Below, piece by piece: positions 1 to 6,514 of a stretch of DNA of 13,770 nt (position 1 is its first letter; every line of letters starts with the position of its first letter). The DNA is taken from contig JBOGWP010000039.1 of the NCBI GenBank assembly GCA_050693875.1, positions 1 through 13,770 on the forward strand, in the 5' to 3' direction. The translations under genes and the position numbers were made by a program. The notes beneath the pieces are model-generated. The model saw only the letters and a program-made list of their open reading frames with translations. It made no database searches and was not told where the DNA came from. The stretch is from JBOGWP01 sp050693875. Its GTDB lineage: Bacteria; Actinomycetota; CADDZG01; JAHWKV01; JBOGWP01.

Positions 1-10
1 GGCCCTGAGG

Positions 11-370
11 TCATTCAGCTGTGGATCGGCGACCAAGTACCACGTCGATCCCGCGCAGGATGAGGTCGAGCTGTGCTCTCGGAACCCTTCCGACATGGTC
101 CGTGAGCACATGTCGGTCCACTGCCACGATCTGCGAGACGTTGGCCACGGAATCCTTGGGCAGGCCAGTTCGCCGCGCGTTTAGGAGCACGTTGCCGGGA
201 GCAGCGGCCCAGCGGAGATTGCTCGTGAGAGGCACAACGACCACCGTCGCGAGGCGACTGGCGTTGAGGGCATCGCCCTGAACGACTACCACCGGCCGGG
301 TGAGGCCAGGACCCGAGCCCACGGGATCGGGCAAGGAGGCCCAGAAGATGTCCCCCTGGGTGCCTACCAC
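11..370 (-). CDS. mazF: MazF/PemK-family endoribonuclease toxin
   Basis: Toxin of a type II toxin-antitoxin pair; the family cleaves single-stranded RNA at short motifs and so stops translation. From a GTG at 370-368 the protein has 119 residues, the usual MazF length. Visible family signs are the start GDIFWASL (residues 6-13), the TRPVVVVQ strand with Arg25, and VVVVPLTSN with Thr49; Arg and Thr at these places are catalytic in E. coli MazF. The GTG lies inside the last codons of the antitoxin gene (overlap 370-364), which argues for translational coupling and for this start. An in-frame ATG at 412 would add 14 residues, rich in Arg, Ser and Pro, that do not look like the MazF fold, and would overlap the antitoxin further. 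Family call is firm; the RNA target cannot be read from sequence. Confidence 0.9.
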   Translation of the reverse strand: MVGTQGDIFWASLPDPVGSGPGLTRPVVVVQGDALNASRLATVVVVPLTSNLRWAAAPGNVLLNARRTGLPKDSVANVSQIVAVDRHVLTDHVGRVPRAQLDLILRGIDVVLGRRSTAE

Positions 371-600
371 TCGCTGCGTTCGAGTGCTTGGCGGCCGGCT
401 TCGATCATCCATGGATCGGGCTGCGGATCGATGTCGGCCAGGGCCTCGTCCATGGCCTGGGTGACGGCCCCAGGATCCCGGCGAAGCAAGTACTCGGACA
501 GCGCCTCCTGATAGAGCTGACTGCGGGACTTGCCGGTATTGTGAGCCATCTCCTCGGCTCTGCCAAAGAGTTCATCGGGAATTGAAACAGCTGTTTTCAT
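364..600 (-). CDS. mazE: MazE-like ribbon-helix-helix antitoxin
   Basis: Antitoxin partner of the MazF-like toxin. The 78-residue protein starts MKTAVSIPDELFGRAEEMA, a classic ribbon-helix-helix DNA-binding fold (beta strand at residues 2-7, helices at about 8-20 and 25-40 with the turn GKSRSQLYQ). The acidic tail (about 45-78, with DEALADIDPQPDPW) is the part expected to wrap around and inhibit the toxin. It ends in TAG at 366-364, overlapping the toxin's GTG. As in other RHH antitoxins it probably represses its own promoter; a short inverted repeat covers its start codon. The ATG at 600 is the only start that gives the complete first strand. Confidence 0.88.
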   Translation of the reverse strand: MKTAVSIPDELFGRAEEMAHNTGKSRSQLYQEALSEYLLRRDPGAVTQAMDEALADIDPQPDPWMIEAGRQALERSEW

Positions 601-635
601 ACCGCGAGTATAACCAACTGGCCATTAGAACCGGG
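599..635 (-). promoter_or_regulatory. mazEF promoter with overlapping inverted repeat
   Basis: Reading the minus strand, TATACT (612-607) fits a -10 element and ends only six bases before the ATG of the antitoxin at 600, so transcription would begin at or next to the start codon and the mRNA would be leaderless. There is no Shine-Dalgarno sequence upstream, which agrees. The arms ATAC/GTAT with a 5-base spacer (599-611) form a small inverted repeat over the -10 and the start codon, where an RHH antitoxin would be expected to bind. No good -35 is seen at the right distance (CCCGGT at 635-630). The -10 and repeat are seen; their function is inferred. Confidence 0.4.
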
Positions 636-657
636 CGAATTACATCCTTGTTATCGG

Positions 658-730
658 TGGAGCCGATCGGACTCGAACCGACGACTTCCTGCTTGCAAAG
701 CAGGCGCTCTACCAACTGAGCTACGGCCCC
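658..730 (-). tRNA. tRNA-Ala (anticodon TGC)
   Basis: A complete cloverleaf on the minus strand: acceptor stem GGGGCCG/CGGCTCC, D-arm GCTC-AGTTGGTA-GAGC, anticodon stem CCTGC/GCAGG around the loop TTTGCAA (anticodon TGC), and T-arm GTCGG-TTCGAGT-CCGAT. The third base pair of the acceptor stem is G3-U70, the identity element that alanyl-tRNA synthetase reads. The discriminator is A at 658. The 3' end continues ACCG, so the CCA tail is not encoded and must be added after transcription. It lies 57 bases upstream of the mazE start on the same strand. Confidence 0.97.
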
Positions 731-883
731 GCTGTTTTGCTGGTCGGGGGTCCCTTTTCGCTCCCAAGCAGGCCCAAGCGCTTGACTTCGGCGTGTGCTC
801 AGGCCAGCCCCGCCTGACCATGACGGGACCCCCCTGCCAGCGCCATCGATTGTAAGGACAGCAAGGCCACGCCGCCGAGATTG

Positions 884-961
884 CTGCCCTCGCAGCGAGC
901 GGAGGGCTTCGCCAAGATCATCTACAAGGGCAGGGAGCTGCTCGAGCGCCTGGCCAGGTGA
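884..961 (+). pseudogene. Tail of an unidentified gene ahead of the broken Doc toxin
   Basis: An open frame ends with residues GFAKIIYKGRELLERLAR and a TGA at 959-961 that overlaps a GTG at 958-960 by four bases (GTGA). No start codon with a ribosome binding site is found upstream; the frame is closed by a TGA at 821-823. The coding-like composition and the overlap with the Doc remnant suggest the 3' end of the antitoxin gene of a former toxin-antitoxin pair. I do not recognise the family, and the stretch is short enough that it could be chance. Confidence 0.35.
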
Positions 962-1200
962 CCGTCCACTGCCCAGATCTTGCGGACTACCTTCCGATCG
1001 GCGAATCCGTCACCGCCTCGACATTGAAACCCCGCAACATGTCACCGAGCTGAGCCTCGCCTCGTGACGCGGCAGGGGCTGGCTTGCGCAAGCAGCGACT
1101 TCCACGCTGAGATCCTCGACCAGGCCGTGGTTCTGATCGTGCGTCTGGGGCGGAACCACCCTTGACGACGCCAACCCGCCGAATCGGACGATCCGAGGGC
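958..1200 (+). pseudogene. Decayed Fic/Doc-family toxin
   Basis: Pieces of a Doc-like protein appear in order but in three frames. Frame one, from GTG at 958: VTVHCPDLADYLPIGESVT and a further 12 residues to TGA at 1051. Frame two, from 1097: DFHAEILDQAVVLIVRLGR then NHP, stopped by TGA at 1163. Frame three, from 1161: LDDANPPNR. Actinobacterial Doc-like toxins, as I remember them, begin VTVxxPxLADYL and carry a helix like VDKAAVLLVRLxxNHPLPDGNKR; the His of NHP and the Asn of DAN line up with the Fic catalytic motif. Two frameshifts, early stops and loss of the GNKR end mean no working toxin is made. The match is from memory of the family, not from a search, but order and spacing are right. 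About 125 bases after it hold no coding signal. Confidence 0.55.
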
Positions 1201-1265
1201 CGGCTCCCGCTCCGGCGTCGATCACCTCCGAGATGCGACCATCCGCCCGGGCGATGGGGCCGCTG

Positions 1266-1288
1266 TTCGGACGCCGGCGGCGTCCGAA
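1266..1288. repeat. Perfect 10-bp inverted repeat upstream of the SNF2 gene
   Basis: Arms TTCGGACGCC (1266-1275) and GGCGTCCGAA (1279-1288) are exact reverse complements separated by GGC. RNA of either strand would fold into a very stable hairpin. There is no T-run directly after it on either strand, so it is not a standard intrinsic terminator. It lies 102 bases before the SNF2 start codon and could be an operator, a transcription boundary, or a relic of the decayed module to its left. Confidence 0.5.
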
Positions 1289-1328
1289 GCCGGTAGGGTC
1301 AGATCCGTCACCGGCGTGGCGAGCTGCG

Positions 1329-1368
1329 TTAGGCTAAGCCCACTTCCCAGGCTTCCCCGAGGGTTTTT
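1329..1368 (+). promoter_or_regulatory. Leader of the SNF2 gene: TTAGGCTAA palindrome and short hairpin with T-run
   Basis: TTAGGCTAA (1329-1337) is symmetric about its centre and equals the core of the DtxR/IdeR iron-repressor consensus, but the outer bases match poorly (my count is 13 of 19 overall). Just downstream, AAGCC (1336-1340) can pair with GGCTT (1350-1354), and a weak CCC/GGG stem (1356-1363) is followed by five T (1364-1368), an attenuator-like arrangement before the ribosome binding site at 1381-1385. All parts are seen; any regulatory role is a guess. Confidence 0.2.
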
Positions 1369-1390
1369 CACGCGCCCACGAGGAGTTGCA

Positions 1391-4300
1391 ATGCGCCTGA
1401 CCCAGTCGATGGCCCTCGACGTGCCGCAGCGGATTCAGGAGCGCGGCCGAGAACTGTACCGGAAGGGCAGGGTGTTGCTCCTTCAGGGTACCGAACTGGG
1501 GGTCGACGCCAAGGTTGTCGGCACCAGGTTGTACTCCGTGGCCATCGACCGGGTCGACGGGTTGCAGTCGTACTCCTGCACGTGCCCGTTCTACGAAGGC
1601 GGCGCCGGGCTCTGCAAACACGTCTGGGCCGTTCTCATGGCAGCGGAAAAGGCTGGCTATCTCACCGCCGGCCTCGAGGATCCCTTGCAGGCTCACCGCC
1701 CCGGCGATACGAACGGCAGGCCTCCTCCGAATCCCGAGATCGGGGAGGCGGCCGCGCGGCTCGACTCCTTGGACCGGGCCGCGCCACGGCCGAGTAGATG
1801 GGAAACCCAGCTGCGCGAGATCGCGTCGGGCCCGACCCCGGATATCCCCGGAGCCTGGCCGGCCGGCCGCCAGGTTGTCTACGTCGTGAGCGCGCCGGAC
1901 GCCGTGGGCAAGGCCCAGCTCTCGATCGAGATCGCTCATCGGGACCTCCGGCTTGACGGTTCGTGGGGCAAATCCAAGCCCTTCACGTTCCACCCCCGCC
2001 TCGTCGCCGGTCTCCCCGATGCCAGCGACCGGGAGATCCTCTCGATGATCCTTGGATCGGTTGATTCCTCGACGGGGGCCTACGGCTACTACTCGGGCTA
2101 CGGCCGCGGCCCATCGCTTTCGGGTTATCGACTGACCGTTCCCGGCGCGGTATGCGTGTCGGTCCTCCCCGCGATCTGTGGGACCGGGCGCGGCTTCCTG
2201 CAGGTGCCCGAGGCAGCCGGGGAACCCGTCCCGCTGACGCTCGACGCCGGCCCAGCCTGGGAGTTGTGCGTCGACGTGACGGCGACGCCCGATGGCGGCG
2301 GCTACGAGGTCAACGGCGTCCTGCGAAGGGGCGCCGAGTCCGCCGACCTTGCGGTGCCGGCGTTCCTGCTCGCAGGAGGCTACGTCGTGATGCGGGAAGG
2401 CCGGGTTGCCGCGCTGCAGGACTTCGGGGCGTTCGGATGGATCTCGGTGATCCGCCGGAGCGGTCCGCTCTTCTTCCCCTCTCACCAGGCCGACGACTTC
2501 CTGGCGCGGCTGCTCCACCTCCACAGCCTGCCTCGCATCGACATGCCACCCGGACTTGCGTACGAGGAGGTGGCGTCGACCCCGCGCCCCTGCCTTCGGA
2601 TCACGCGGTCCGCCGCGTACCGATGGAGTTACCGGAGCCGGCCGAACCAGCTGCAGGCGACGCTCAGCTTCGAGTACGAGGGCGAGGTCGTCGAGGCCGG
2701 GGATCCGAGGAAGGGGACGTTCAAAGCCGATTCACGGCGGTTGCTGGTGCGCGACCGCGATGCCGAGTTCGAGGCCCGACGTCGCCTCGGCGAGTCGGGA
2801 GTCCGTCCCGCACCCAATCAGGAGGGCTACGTTCTGGCGCCGCAACGCTTGCCTGTGGTCGTGCGCACGCTCACGGATGCCGGCTGGCGTGTGGAGGCGG
2901 AGGGGAGCCTCTACCGCCCGGCCGCCGCCGGAAAGATGCGCGTGAGCTCTGGGACGGACTGGTTCGAGCTCGAGGGGGAGCTCGATTTCGGCGGCGAGTC
3001 GGCCTCGCTTCCCGAACTGCTCGCCGCCCTGCGGCGCGGCGAGGACTTCGTGCGCCTCGGCGACGGCAGCATCGGGCTCATGCCGGAGGAGTGGCTCAAG
3101 GGGCTCGCGCTGGCGGCCGGGGTGGGCACGGCGAGCGGCGGGGTCCTCCGGTTCAAGCGCACGCAGGTAAGTGTGCTCGATGCGCTGCTCGCCACACGTT
3201 TCGACGTCTCCTTCGACGAGGTGTTCAGGCAGGCAAGGCAACGGCTCCTGGAGTTCGGGGGCGTCGGGTCCGCACTCGAGCCCGACGGGTTCCACGGCGA
3301 GCTCCGCGGGTATCAGCGAGAGGGCCTTGGGTGGTTCGGCTTCCTGCAGGAGTTCGGGTTCGGCGGGTGCCTGGCCGACGACATGGGGTTGGGCAAGACG
3401 GTGCAGGTTCTCGCCTTGCTGGAGTCCCGCCGGCATAGCCGGACCGACGGTGAGCCGAAGACTTCGAAGCCGACTCTGGTGGTGGTGCCCAGGTCCCTGA
3501 TCTTCAACTGGCTCGAAGAGGCGAGGCGCTTCGCCCCGAATCTACGGGTTCTGGACCACACGGGCCAGCGGGCGGACCCGGGACCACATTTCGACGAGTT
3601 CGACGTCGTGCTCACGACCTACGGAACGCTCCGCAAGGATGCCGTCGCCCTGAGCGATGTCTCGTTCGACTACTGCATCCTCGACGAGGCACAGGCGATC
3701 AAGAATGGCTCGACGGCCTCAGCCAAGGCAGCCAGGCTGATCAAGGCCGACCACCGTCTGGCCCTCAGCGGAACTCCGATCGAGAATCACCTGGGAGAGC
3801 TCTGGAGCCTCTTCGAGTTCCTGAATCCGGGCCTGTTGGGCAGCGCCCGCGCTTTCCAGGCGGGGATCCGCAGCCGCAACCCCGACGACATGACCCGCCA
3901 AACCCTCTCGCGCGCCCTTAGGCCGTTCATCCTGCGCCGTTCCAAGGAGCAGGTGGCGTCGGATCTTCCTCCCAAGACGGAGCAGACGCAGCTCTGCGAC
4001 CTCGCCGGTGCGCAACGCAGGCAGTACGACCAGCTCCGGGCCCACTACCGCCAGAACTTGATGAAGCGGGTCGACCGGGACGGGATCGCCAAGTCCAAGA
4101 TCTTCGTGCTCGAAGCCCTCCTGCGGCTGCGGCAGGCCGCCTGCCATCCTGGCCTCATCGACCCCAACCGTGCGACGGAGTCGAGTGCCAAGCTGGACAT
4201 GCTCATCCCGCAGCTCGTCGAGGTCGCCGCCGAGGGTCACAAGGCGATCGTGTTCTCCCAGTTCACCAAGTTCCTGGCCATCCTCAAGGCGCGGCTGGAC

Positions 4301-4690
4301 CGCGAGGGCATCTCCTACGCCTACCTCGACGGCCGCACGAAGGACCGACAGGACAAGGTAAGGACGTTCCAGGAAGATCCGAACTGCCGCCTGTTCCTCA
4401 TCAGCCTCAAGGCTGGAGGCCTGGGCCTGAACCTCACCGCGGCAGAGTACGTGTTCCTCCTCGATCCCTGGTGGAACCCAGCGGTGGAAGCCCAGGCCAT
4501 CGACCGAGCTCACCGCATCGGGCAAACCCTTCCCCTCTTCGCCTACCGGATCATCGCTCGCGACACGGTGGAGGAGAAGGTGCTCCAGCTCCAGGAGTCG
4601 AAACGCGCTCTCGCCGATGCCATCATCACCGCGGACAACAGCCTGATCCGCAAGATCCGTCGGGAGGACCTGGAGCTGCTCCTCTCCTGA
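1391..4690 (+). CDS. SWIM zinc-finger SNF2-family ATPase/helicase (RapA/HepA-like)
   Basis: A 1099-residue Swi2/Snf2 ATPase; such proteins use ATP to move along double-stranded DNA and remodel protein-DNA complexes. Residues 63-77 form a SWIM zinc finger (C63-x-C65-x9-C75-x-H77). A long middle region (about 100-620) has no motif I can name. The motor follows: DMGLGKT (664-670, Lys669 for ATP), DEAQ (765-768), LSGTP (792-796), then the second lobe with the block after SQFTKF and motif VI DRAHRIGQ (1038-1045). All key ATPase residues are present. The start is ATG 1391 with AGGAG at 1381-1385; an in-frame GTG at 1316 would add 25 residues and would place the ribosome binding site inside the gene. 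It stands alone in its transcription unit, so its bacterial role (transcription recycling, repair or defence) is not shown by context. Confidence 0.93.
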   Translation: MRLTQSMALDVPQRIQERGRELYRKGRVLLLQGTELGVDAKVVGTRLYSVAIDRVDGLQSYSCTCPFYEGGAGLCKHVWAVLMAAEKAGYLTAGLEDPLQAHRPGDTNGRPPPNPEIGEAAARLDSLDRAAPRPSRWETQLREIASGPTPDIPGAWPAGRQVVYVVSAPDAVGKAQLSIEIAHRDLRLDGSWGKSKPFTFHPRLVAGLPDASDREILSMILGSVDSSTGAYGYYSGYGRGPSLSGYRLTVPGAVCVSVLPAICGTGRGFLQVPEAAGEPVPLTLDAGPAWELCVDVTATPDGGGYEVNGVLRRGAESADLAVPAFLLAGGYVVMREGRVAALQDFGAFGWISVIRRSGPLFFPSHQADDFLARLLHLHSLPRIDMPPGLAYEEVASTPRPCLRITRSAAYRWSYRSRPNQLQATLSFEYEGEVVEAGDPRKGTFKADSRRLLVRDRDAEFEARRRLGESGVRPAPNQEGYVLAPQRLPVVVRTLTDAGWRVEAEGSLYRPAAAGKMRVSSGTDWFELEGELDFGGESASLPELLAALRRGEDFVRLGDGSIGLMPEEWLKGLALAAGVGTASGGVLRFKRTQVSVLDALLATRFDVSFDEVFRQARQRLLEFGGVGSALEPDGFHGELRGYQREGLGWFGFLQEFGFGGCLADDMGLGKTVQVLALLESRRHSRTDGEPKTSKPTLVVVPRSLIFNWLEEARRFAPNLRVLDHTGQRADPGPHFDEFDVVLTTYGTLRKDAVALSDVSFDYCILDEAQAIKNGSTASAKAARLIKADHRLALSGTPIENHLGELWSLFEFLNPGLLGSARAFQAGIRSRNPDDMTRQTLSRALRPFILRRSKEQVASDLPPKTEQTQLCDLAGAQRRQYDQLRAHYRQNLMKRVDRDGIAKSKIFVLEALLRLRQAACHPGLIDPNRATESSAKLDMLIPQLVEVAAEGHKAIVFSQFTKFLAILKARLDREGISYAYLDGRTKDRQDKVRTFQEDPNCRLFLISLKAGGLGLNLTAAEYVFLLDPWWNPAVEAQAIDRAHRIGQTLPLFAYRIIARDTVEEKVLQLQESKRALADAIITADNSLIRKIRREDLELLLS

Positions 4691-4745
4691 CGCGCCGGGG
4701 GGCGAAGCGATCGACCGGGCGGCCGAGGATGCTCACAAAGGAGTG

Positions 4746-4765
4746 GCCCGTCGGGCCGGACGGGC
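4746..4765 (+). terminator. Possible terminator hairpin after the SNF2 gene
   Basis: GCCCGTC (4746-4752) and GACGGGC (4759-4765) form a perfect 7-bp stem with a 6-base loop, 56 bases after the SNF2 stop codon. There is no T-run, which is common for terminators in GC-rich genomes but makes the call weak. Confidence 0.3.
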
Positions 4766-4816
4766 TACGCACCGTCTGCGCCTCTGCCATCAACCTCGCT
4801 CTCGGGCCATCCGACA

Positions 4817-4836
4817 TAAGCGGGGGAGCCCGCTTA
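4817..4836 (+). promoter_or_regulatory. Perfect 8-bp stem-loop in the histidine kinase leader
   Basis: TAAGCGGG (4817-4824) and CCCGCTTA (4829-4836) pair perfectly around the 4-base loop GGAG. It ends 28 bases before the ATG at 4865 and 17 bases before the ribosome binding site GAGGAG (4854-4859). It could be an operator, an mRNA-stabilising 5' hairpin, or part of a structured leader. I see no known riboswitch core around it. Confidence 0.4.
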
Positions 4837-4864
4837 GCGCGGGAGCGACAAACGAGGAGCGCAG

Positions 4865-6514
4865 ATGGCGCGAGGGCTGTTCCTGGGAGCGCGCCCCCTC
4901 CACCGCCGCGCCCGCCTCCACCTCGACACTGATGCGCATGCGGCCATCGGCTCGATCCGGAGCCATCTCGACACCGAGCAGGTCATTGCGGCGACGCTGA
5001 AGGCGGTCCGCAGGGGCGTTGGCGCCGGCGAGGTCCGCCTGTGGCTGACCACGGGTGACGACATTCCTGTGCTTGCGGTGGACGGCGGTGCATCGAGTGA
5101 AGCCCCCCATCCCGCCCTCGCCGCCGTGCCGCAGGGAGTGATCGAGACGGCCCGAAGGGGCAGGAGCCGTCACGACGAGCGGGCCGACTGGGTCGCCGTG
5201 CCGCTGATCGCACCTCGGGCCGGCCTGCTGGCGGTATTGGAGGTGACCGACGGTGGCTCCCGGCCGCCCGAGCGACGCTTCCTCGAGGACGTCGCCGAGG
5301 AGGCGGCGCTCGCCCTCGAGACCGCGCACCTCTACGAGCGGGCGCTCGCCGAGAAGGAGAAGTCGGAGGCGATCCTCGCTCGGGTTGCGGATGCGGTCGT
5401 GGTCACCGACCCACACGGGGAGATCCTGCAATGGAACCAAGCCGCTGAGCGACTGCTGCTTCACGGGTCGAATCCGAGTTTGCACGACGGGTGCTCGGAC
5501 GCCCTCAGGCTCCGCAGCGGCGAGGGGAGGCTGGATTGCTCTCGCGGATGTGCGCTCCTGACGCTCGCCGACGAGGACGGATCGATGGGGAGCGATGAGG
5601 TCTGGCGGCTGCAACCGGACGGGCGGAGGCAGCCCCTGCTCGCCAGCGTGTCCACCGTCACCGACCCCGACGGCAGCGTGTCGGAGATCGTCCACTCCTT
5701 CCGCGACGTGACGCGGCTCAAGGAAGCCGACGAGGCCAAGACGATGTTCCTCGCCACGGCCTCCCACGAGCTCCGAACTCCCCTCACCGTGATACGTGGA
5801 TTCTCCAAGCTCCTCTCGACCTGGCACGACGGCGACGAGGAGCTCAAGAAGGAGGCGCTCGACGCCATCGAACGCCGTTCGATCGAGCTCGACAGGATCG
5901 TGGAGAGACTGCTGCTCTCGAGCCGGATCGAGTCCGGGCGCGTCGAGGTCCAGGTGGTCGAGACCGACATCGGTCGGATCCTCGAGGAGCGGGTGCGCTC
6001 CCTCGCCCGGGCGGCCGGACGGGATATCGCGCTCGACGCCGGCGATCGCGTGCCGATGGTGCTCGCCGATGCCGACTCGGTCGCGACGGTGATCGACCAC
6101 CTCCTGGACAACGCGGTGAAGTACTCGCCGGAGGGTGGGCCGATCCGCGTGTCGGCGGCCGCCGGCGGCCGCGACGTCGTCGTCGAGGTCGCCGATGCCG
6201 GTATCGGTATGGACGATGAGCAGGCCGCTCGATGCTTCGATCGCTTCTGGCAGGGCCAGTCGTCGGACGCCAGGCAGTTCGGCGGGACGGGCATCGGCCT
6301 CTACATCGTCCGCTCCCTCGTCGAGGCGATGGGAGGCAGGGTTTGGGTCAGGAGCACACCGGGCGAGGGCAGCCGCTTCCTTTTCTCATTGAATCGGCCG
6401 GACGTTTCTAGCGACGTCGAGCACGCCCCGTCCGCGCGCTCGGCCGGAGGCGAGCAATCCATGATCCGCGAGTTCATGCGCCAGATCGGCGTGCCGCAAA
6501 GGAGGAACCGGTGA
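4865..6514 (+). CDS. Soluble sensor histidine kinase (GAF-like, PAS, HisKA, HATPase_c)
   Basis: A 549-residue kinase without membrane segments. Residues about 25-155 look like a GAF domain (ending in the helix ERRFLEDVAEEAALALETA), 165-285 a PAS domain, 290-360 the dimerisation domain with the phosphorylated His301 in ASHELRTPL, and 390-520 the ATP-binding domain with N-box Asn416 (LLDNAVKYSPEGG), G1 Asp444 (DAGIGMD) and G2 GGTGIGL (473-479). All catalytic residues are intact. The PAS domain carries three cysteines (C210, C225, C229), absent from most of the protein otherwise. Start: ATG with GAGGAG at 4854-4859. The stop codon overlaps the start of the membrane protein gene (GTGA), and a response regulator follows, so the three probably work as one pathway. 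The signal sensed is unknown; the cysteines hint at redox or metal. Confidence 0.93.
   Translation: MARGLFLGARPLHRRARLHLDTDAHAAIGSIRSHLDTEQVIAATLKAVRRGVGAGEVRLWLTTGDDIPVLAVDGGASSEAPHPALAAVPQGVIETARRGRSRHDERADWVAVPLIAPRAGLLAVLEVTDGGSRPPERRFLEDVAEEAALALETAHLYERALAEKEKSEAILARVADAVVVTDPHGEILQWNQAAERLLLHGSNPSLHDGCSDALRLRSGEGRLDCSRGCALLTLADEDGSMGSDEVWRLQPDGRRQPLLASVSTVTDPDGSVSEIVHSFRDVTRLKEADEAKTMFLATASHELRTPLTVIRGFSKLLSTWHDGDEELKKEALDAIERRSIELDRIVERLLLSSRIESGRVEVQVVETDIGRILEERVRSLARAAGRDIALDAGDRVPMVLADADSVATVIDHLLDNAVKYSPEGGPIRVSAAAGGRDVVVEVADAGIGMDDEQAARCFDRFWQGQSSDARQFGGTGIGLYIVRSLVEAMGGRVWVRSTPGEGSRFLFSLNRPDVSSDVEHAPSARSAGGEQSMIREFMRQIGVPQRRNR
6498..6505 (+). promoter_or_regulatory. Strong ribosome binding site for the seven-helix protein
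   Basis: AAAGGAGG lies inside the end of the kinase gene, five bases before the GTG at 6511. It fixes that GTG as the start and allows independent loading of ribosomes in addition to coupling with the kinase stop codon. Confidence 0.75.

Noticed and set aside
11..730. Integrative element with an attachment site in the tRNA-Ala 3' end
   Set aside because: MazEF lies beside the 3' end of the tRNA, but no integrase gene and no repeated copy of the tRNA end is in the window.
795..1067. 90-residue plus-strand frame
   Set aside because: Very rich in Arg, Pro and Ser with no family likeness; it covers the Doc remnant in another frame.
1334..2524. 396-residue minus-strand frame inside the SNF2 gene
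   Set aside because: Antisense shadow from high GC; the plus-strand protein has the SWIM motif here.
4851..4870. Sequence CGAGGAGCGC, like the start of the SAH riboswitch
   Set aside because: The later conserved parts of that riboswitch are not found, and the match is the ribosome binding site of the kinase.
4790..6100. 436-residue minus-strand frame opposite the histidine kinase
   Set aside because: No domain signal; the kinase on the plus strand explains the region completely.
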